Source of the DNA: Atrichornis clamosus
Lineage: Eukaryota > Chordata > Aves > Passeriformes > Menuridae
Assembly (NCBI GenBank): GCA_013400975.1
Contig: WBMZ01004770.1
Span: forward strand, 372,001 to 436,000
Direction of reading: 5' to 3'
Length of the DNA: 64,000 bases
This document shows, piece by piece, positions 59,647 to 64,000 of this stretch. Numbering within the stretch: the first letter of the stretch is position 1; each line of letters opens with the position of its first letter. Position numbers and translations under genes: made by a program. The notes under the pieces were generated by a model. It was not told the DNA's origin. It saw only the letters and a list, made by a program, of their open reading frames with translations, and did no database searches.

Positions 59647-60816
59647 GTAAATGGTTTTAAGACTTCATTTGGTTAATGAATTAAAATGCAGAAGAAAAAG
59701 AACCCATGTAGATATACCCACTTGGTCATTTATCACTGCAGGCACTCCTAACAGCCATGCCAAATTCAGGCTTCGGGTTATTCACTAATAGCCATAGGCA
59801 AATGAAATTAGCATACTGGTGAATAAATTAATCCCAGTTCAGTAGGAAACTTCTGTATCCATAGGAAGCACTGAAGTGCAGTGCAAAAGTGTTGGTCTGG
59901 GTTTTTTCCCCCACATGGTGTGGGTAATACACCAGAGGTAAACTGGCCATGTAGGATGAGCAAAATGCCATCCAGGTGACACTTGTAAGACTGATAAATG
60001 GGAACCTTGCCAGAAACCAAGGAAGTAGAGAGAAAAATCCATAAGTTACCTGTTTCTTCATCTATGTCCTTTGGGTAATATTTGATAACTGGGTTTCAGC
60101 TGTAGATAAGAAGTGCCAGTGTTTGAGGGGAGTGTGCCTGGCCAAGGAAGGACTCTCATTAATGCTGGTGGGTTTTACTTGGGTTTCTGATAGCAGCCCC
60201 AAAAAGAGAATGCTGTGCACTATGACTATTATTTTGCATTATAATGCCCAAATTGTTCTGAGAGTAAAAAATATGATGATGTGACACATACCTGAAATGT
60301 CTGATGTAACACAGTGCCTAACAGGATGAGGAAAAACGGGTAGAGAGAGGGATAAAGCAATGAGAGGATGCATTTTATCGTTGCAAGTACCTCTTGAATG
60401 CAGTACTACTCAGAAAATTATTCTAATGTTGTTAACAAAAATATTTTTTTAAAAGAAAGAGATTACCATATCTGTTGTGTTGAGAAACTTGTTATGTGTT
60501 TGCTAACAAGAGAGGTAAAACAAGGTAACATGTTTGACAGGTGTAATTCTCCAGACAGACACAGTGGCATTCTCTCTGCCCACGCCTGGTGTTCCCTGGA
60601 CTTCAAAGGCACTTCCTATTACTCACTGGCACTGGTCCCTGCTGGCATGTTTGCTGCAGGGTGAAAGACTGGAATACAGGAATAGATGTAAGGGATAGGT
60701 ATCCTCCTTTTACTGAATATCCTGGTCCAAGAGGATGGATAAAATCTCTCTGGGCTTCATGTTTCTTCTTTAATTACCAGAACTATGGATTTGATTGTTA
60801 ATTTTTCTTTTTTTAG
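59647..60816. other. Non-coding DNA between two exon candidates
   Basis: Complex AT-rich sequence with homeodomain-like cores near 59790-59835 (CACTAATAGCC, AAATTAGC, AAATTAATCCC). A minus-strand donor-like CAG|GTAACT at about 60050 has no convincing acceptor. No repeat is recognised. Confidence 0.4.
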
Positions 60817-60900
60817 TGCTTAGAAGACAGAGAAGAGTGCCAGTCCAGGATTGCTCTACCAAAAGTCTACGATGTGATCTTATACATAACAGAATTTTTT
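60817..60900 (+). other. Candidate 84-base exon, plus strand
   Basis: The acceptor tract AATTTTTCTTTTTTTAG precedes TGCTTAGAAG, and the segment ends AGAATTTTTT before GTATGT, a good donor core. It is a multiple of three. Phase 0 reads CLEDREECQSRIALPKVYDV and continues open for 28 codons. The phase needed to follow the candidate at 59598 (one base carried over) is also open to the end, starting V-LRRQRRVPVQDC. The third frame stops at once. Neither peptide is recognised. Confidence 0.2.
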
Positions 60901-62114
60901 GTATGTAGTGTGTCAGGCTTCTGTTCAGGCTACCAGATATCCAGGAAAACACTGCTATAATCAGTGTATCATGAAAAATTGCTTTACTGTTGCATTGAAG
61001 AGATGGGTACACTGACTGATAGCTCTCGTAGTGTGGGGAAGATTTTCAGCTTTGAAGGGGCCCTGAGAAAGTTTGTTCTGTCATGTTTATATGAGGACTG
61101 AGAATGTAGGACATGAGTCTTCTTTCTTTGCCCCACAATGTGTTTTGCTGGACTTTTTTCCCCCCTCCTAAAATCACTTCTAATAGGGGGTATCTTGAAT
61201 TTTCGTTTTGCTGGGCACACGGTGACAGCTCTGCTGCAAAAACAAACCTTCCCTGTGCAGCACAGTCCATCACTGTGAGCCACTCAGCACTGTTGTTGCA
61301 GTGATATAAATGGATCCCCATGCAATGAGATAGTGATTAATGGCAGGTAGAGCACAGCCTGCAGAGACGTGGTACTGTATTTGTCACCCCCCCCAGCAGT
61401 TGTCATTTAATGCACTCTATCAGGAGCAGTTTTATGTAATGGACATGGGAAGATCCATAAAAGTAACATCTGAGACTGCAGTAGGGCAAGTATTGATTTA
61501 TTTGTTACAATAAAATTTTTGTCATTACTATGCAATTGCTCTATCTCTGGAAGAATTGATATATGTTGTTGGATGCTACAACCCGCTAGGCAAAACTTTT
61601 CTTTTTTTTTTTTTTTTTTTGTCTTCCATAATTTCCTGTAACTCTTCTAAGGAATCATTATTCCTTATTACATAGGCCTGGCATGCCACCTATTTAGATA
61701 AATGCCTGAACAAGTGTGCAGTAAATATTCACAGCAGCTCATGTTTCAACTATATATGCCACTAATTAGATAATTTAGTGGCTCAAATAAATAAACACAA
61801 AAATAGAAGCAGACCTGAAAAAGCAGTGGAGTAAAATGTACAGCCCCTGTCGTCCTATGGGCTGAGATACCAACTTTGTCTGTATCAAGTGGCTCTAACC
61901 TGCTATAGATGGGCAAAATAAGGAAGGAAAAACAATGAGCACAGAAAGAAAACCCCATTTTAGTCTCACTTGCCAGGTACAATAACAAGTGATCAGGGAA
62001 TATTCAAAATAATGTCTCCTCTGAATCACATTTATTTATCCATATGTTTTTGGCACCTTTCTCGCCGAAAGCCCAGGGAACGTGCCAAGCAGAGTGTACC
62101 CAGGATTTCAATAT
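60901..62114. other. Unique non-coding DNA with a poly(T) tract
   Basis: An 8-base C run lies near 61387 and a T tract at 61602-61620. No recognisable SINE or retrogene adjoins the T tract. No gene is called. Confidence 0.5.
61602..61620 (+). repeat. Poly(T) tract
   Basis: Nineteen T bases preceded by ACTTTTC. On the minus strand this would be an A tail, but the sequence on its 3-prime side in plus orientation shows no retroposon body. Confidence 0.8.
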
Positions 62115-62275
62115 CCAGAGCCCTTTGTTTACAGACCTCAAAGCGCTTGTCAGAGGGGCGAGGCATCATTGTCTCTCATTGACAGAGGGAGAATAGCCCG
62201 CGGCTCACCCAAGGTCACGGCACACAGCTCCCATGCAAAAGAGCTGCTGGGGTTTTCTGCCCGGGTTTGCCTTTT
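62115..62275 (-). mobile_element. Ancient MIR-like CORE-SINE, antisense
   Basis: In plus orientation the order is TACAGACCTCAAAGCGCTT, then GACAGAGGGAGAA, then CTCACCCAAGGTCACGGCAC with ACAGCT, then TTCTGCCCGGGTTT. This is the reverse complement of the MIR/CORE-SINE layout: internal promoter region, then the core CTGTGTGACCTTGGGCAAGT, then AAAGCGCTTTA near the 3-prime part. The CCTCAAAGCGCTT version is the form I associate with the amniote lineage in turtles and crocodilians. The copy is diverged but retains the core unusually well for a bird, which raises the possibility of exaptation. Confidence 0.55.
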
Positions 62276-64000
62276 TTAGGTAAATAATGCAGCACTTAAA
62301 CGTGCTGGCAGGAGTCATGGCCTCAGCGCTGGGGACTCCCACGTGAGAACTCAGATGATGTGGAACTGATGCAAGAAACACAGCAAATGCTTTTTCCATA
62401 CCACAGACCTTTTATTTGCAGAATTTTGACCTGTTGACAGGTTTGGTTTTTCTTATGGTTTCTTTACAACTTCATTTGTCAGCTCTCTGGTCTTTAAATT
62501 AGATACTCCTTAGATTAAAGCCATAGATGCTGAAAAGTTTAAGCAATTTATTTAAGCAGGATAAAGAAAGTAGGTGAAAGTTTTATTTTGAATATCAACC
62601 ATTCTGGTCACCAGTGACTGTACCTGTGTGAAGGCACTTTAGATCCCCAGGCTGGCACAATTCAACCTTGTTTGTTATTTGAACACTGTGCCTGATATGG
62701 CAGATGCTTTCAGCCATATACTGGCTGTCTTTTCATTGCTATTCCTCATTCTAGTAAAGTCCATTTTTGCTCTTGCAAATTTTTGGAAGCAAGTGTTGGA
62801 TGGGAAGGAATCACAGGTATTCCAAACGGCTTCATTTTTATCTCGCTTACCTCAGGAATTGGTGGTGAGCATCTTAATTTGCTATTTTCTCCTTGATTGT
62901 ATTTTTTGATAAAAACAGCTAGTCGTTCAATTTTTACTAGTGTGCTCTTTGGCTAGACCGGATTTCCTTGTTTTCTTTCCTCAAAACTTACCCAGTGCTT
63001 CAAAAAGAACAGATGCCACTTTTTCCTGAAACTTTGCTTCAGAAGTGAGGTGTGTGAGTGACATCTCTGTGGCACCCATTGACACAGAGGTACAGAACCT
63101 GTTTAACAGTGATGCTGCTTAATTTTCATCTCTTTTGTTAGGACAAAAATAATGTTCAAAGCCCGTTCTAATGTAGTATAAGGGCTCCAAGCTTCCCTTT
63201 AGGTGAAGTGCAGCGCAGAGGGTTCAGATGCTGAGGTCTCAGTCTGATACTCACTGAAAGTTTTGATGCTGGAAGCAGTATTTGCATGGCTCAGTTGGAG
63301 CACTGGGGTTAGGACTCTCTGTGCTCAGCAGAGACAGGGCTGAGCTTGCTTGGAGGGGGCTGAGACCAAGGGAATTAGTCTGGAAGAAGCCCAGGTGGAG
63401 AGTGGCTATAAGAGATAAATCAGTGGCCGTGGTGCTGTGTGAGCAGATCTGGCCATGTGCTGCTCTGAGCTTAGTGAGACAAGCTGCTCCTGGAAGATCC
63501 TTGGGTTGAACTGGTAAAAATGGGGTGCTTTGAGGACAGTGTTCCAGGCTTGACTCTGTCTTTTATCAGCTTAAGGGTTTTAAGGTGGTTTCAACATTGA
63601 TTTTCATGTCTGAGTTTTTCCGTGTTGGATTTTCATTATTGCTCAGATAACACAAACTACAAATATTTGTGGTTACTGATCAGCTGATGGAAATATGAGC
63701 ATTGCGTGACTGGCTGCTCGGTTCCATCTGAGGATATTCAGTATCAGTTAAGGTTAGGATCCAACAACAGCCAAATGAACACTCAAGAGAGGTCAATAAA
63801 CTGCAAATAAGATCTCTTCTAGATTATCCTTTTTCCAAGCTGTTTGAAATGAACTTTTCTTCAGCTTTGCATGAAGAGACTTGCTAGCATTTTGTCGTTT
63901 ACAAACTAATCAAAACTGAATCATTTACCAGTCCATAACGTTCATGCCTCTGTTGCTTAATATGAAAACACAAAAATATATAACAAACAAGAGATCCATT
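62276..64000. other. Unique non-coding DNA
   Basis: An excellent minus-strand donor sequence (reverse complement GAG|GTAAGC) lies at about 62844-62852, but the upstream acceptor on that strand is weak. A GC-richer purine-biased patch at 63270-63510 gives a 75-residue frame of no recognisable family. No repeat is identified. Confidence 0.45.

Noticed and set aside
1..64000. CRISPR arrays, bacterial operons, phage or plasmid modules, tRNA and rRNA genes.
   Set aside because: No regularly spaced direct repeats, no dense co-oriented reading frames, and no A/B-box pair of the GGTTCGAATCC type were found by eye on either strand.
1..64000. Endogenous retrovirus or intact LINE coding region.
   Set aside because: No reverse transcriptase, integrase or capsid-like peptide was seen in any frame. 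Only the GC-rich segment at 14420-14735 has an LTR-like poly(A) layout, and it lacks paired ends.

Overview
The window looks like nuclear DNA of a sauropsid, most likely a bird. It is moderately AT-rich with sparse CpG and very few interspersed repeats. No mammalian SINE or L1 sequence was seen. The repeats I can recognise are heavily decayed copies of palindromic miniature transposons of the kind I remember as abundant in crocodilian and turtle genomes, plus one MIR-like CORE-SINE. Bacterial, viral and plant origins do not fit: open frames are short, and no operon-like packing, ribosome binding sites or phage genes are visible. The bird assignment is an inference from composition and repeat style, not from a recognised gene.

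I recognise no complete protein-coding gene, rRNA or tRNA. Nearly all open frames are 60 to 130 residues, as expected by chance in DNA of this composition, and none resembles a family I know. The window is best read as intergenic DNA or the inside of a very large intron.

Layout. Bases 1-16,870 are unique AT-rich DNA. They hold the longest open frame of the window (minus strand, 5192-5728), a hairpin with a possible homeodomain-type motif pair in its loop (11676-11724), and a CpG-enriched GC-rich island ending in a poly(A) signal (14420-14735). Bases 16,874-26,914 carry several palindromic miniature-transposon remnants built around a core like TTGACTTCAATGG. Bases 33,790-38,402 contain a possible regulatory stretch with two mutually exclusive hairpins, a decayed CA/TA tract, the clearest long-armed palindromic transposon remnant (35140-35256) and a hAT-like element with recognisable terminal repeats (38114-38402). 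Bases 40,752-42,764 hold two short perfect palindromes. Bases 46,452-54,502 hold two more transposon copies. Bases 59,598-60,900 hold the best splice-site-bounded exon candidates, and 62,115-62,275 is an antisense MIR-like SINE.

No genes can be shown to work together. If the window is intronic, the 49-base exon candidate at 59598-59646 (plus strand) is the most useful handle on the host gene. Its only open frame reads MDDYEMHSNLSEGEEI, which I could not assign to any protein.
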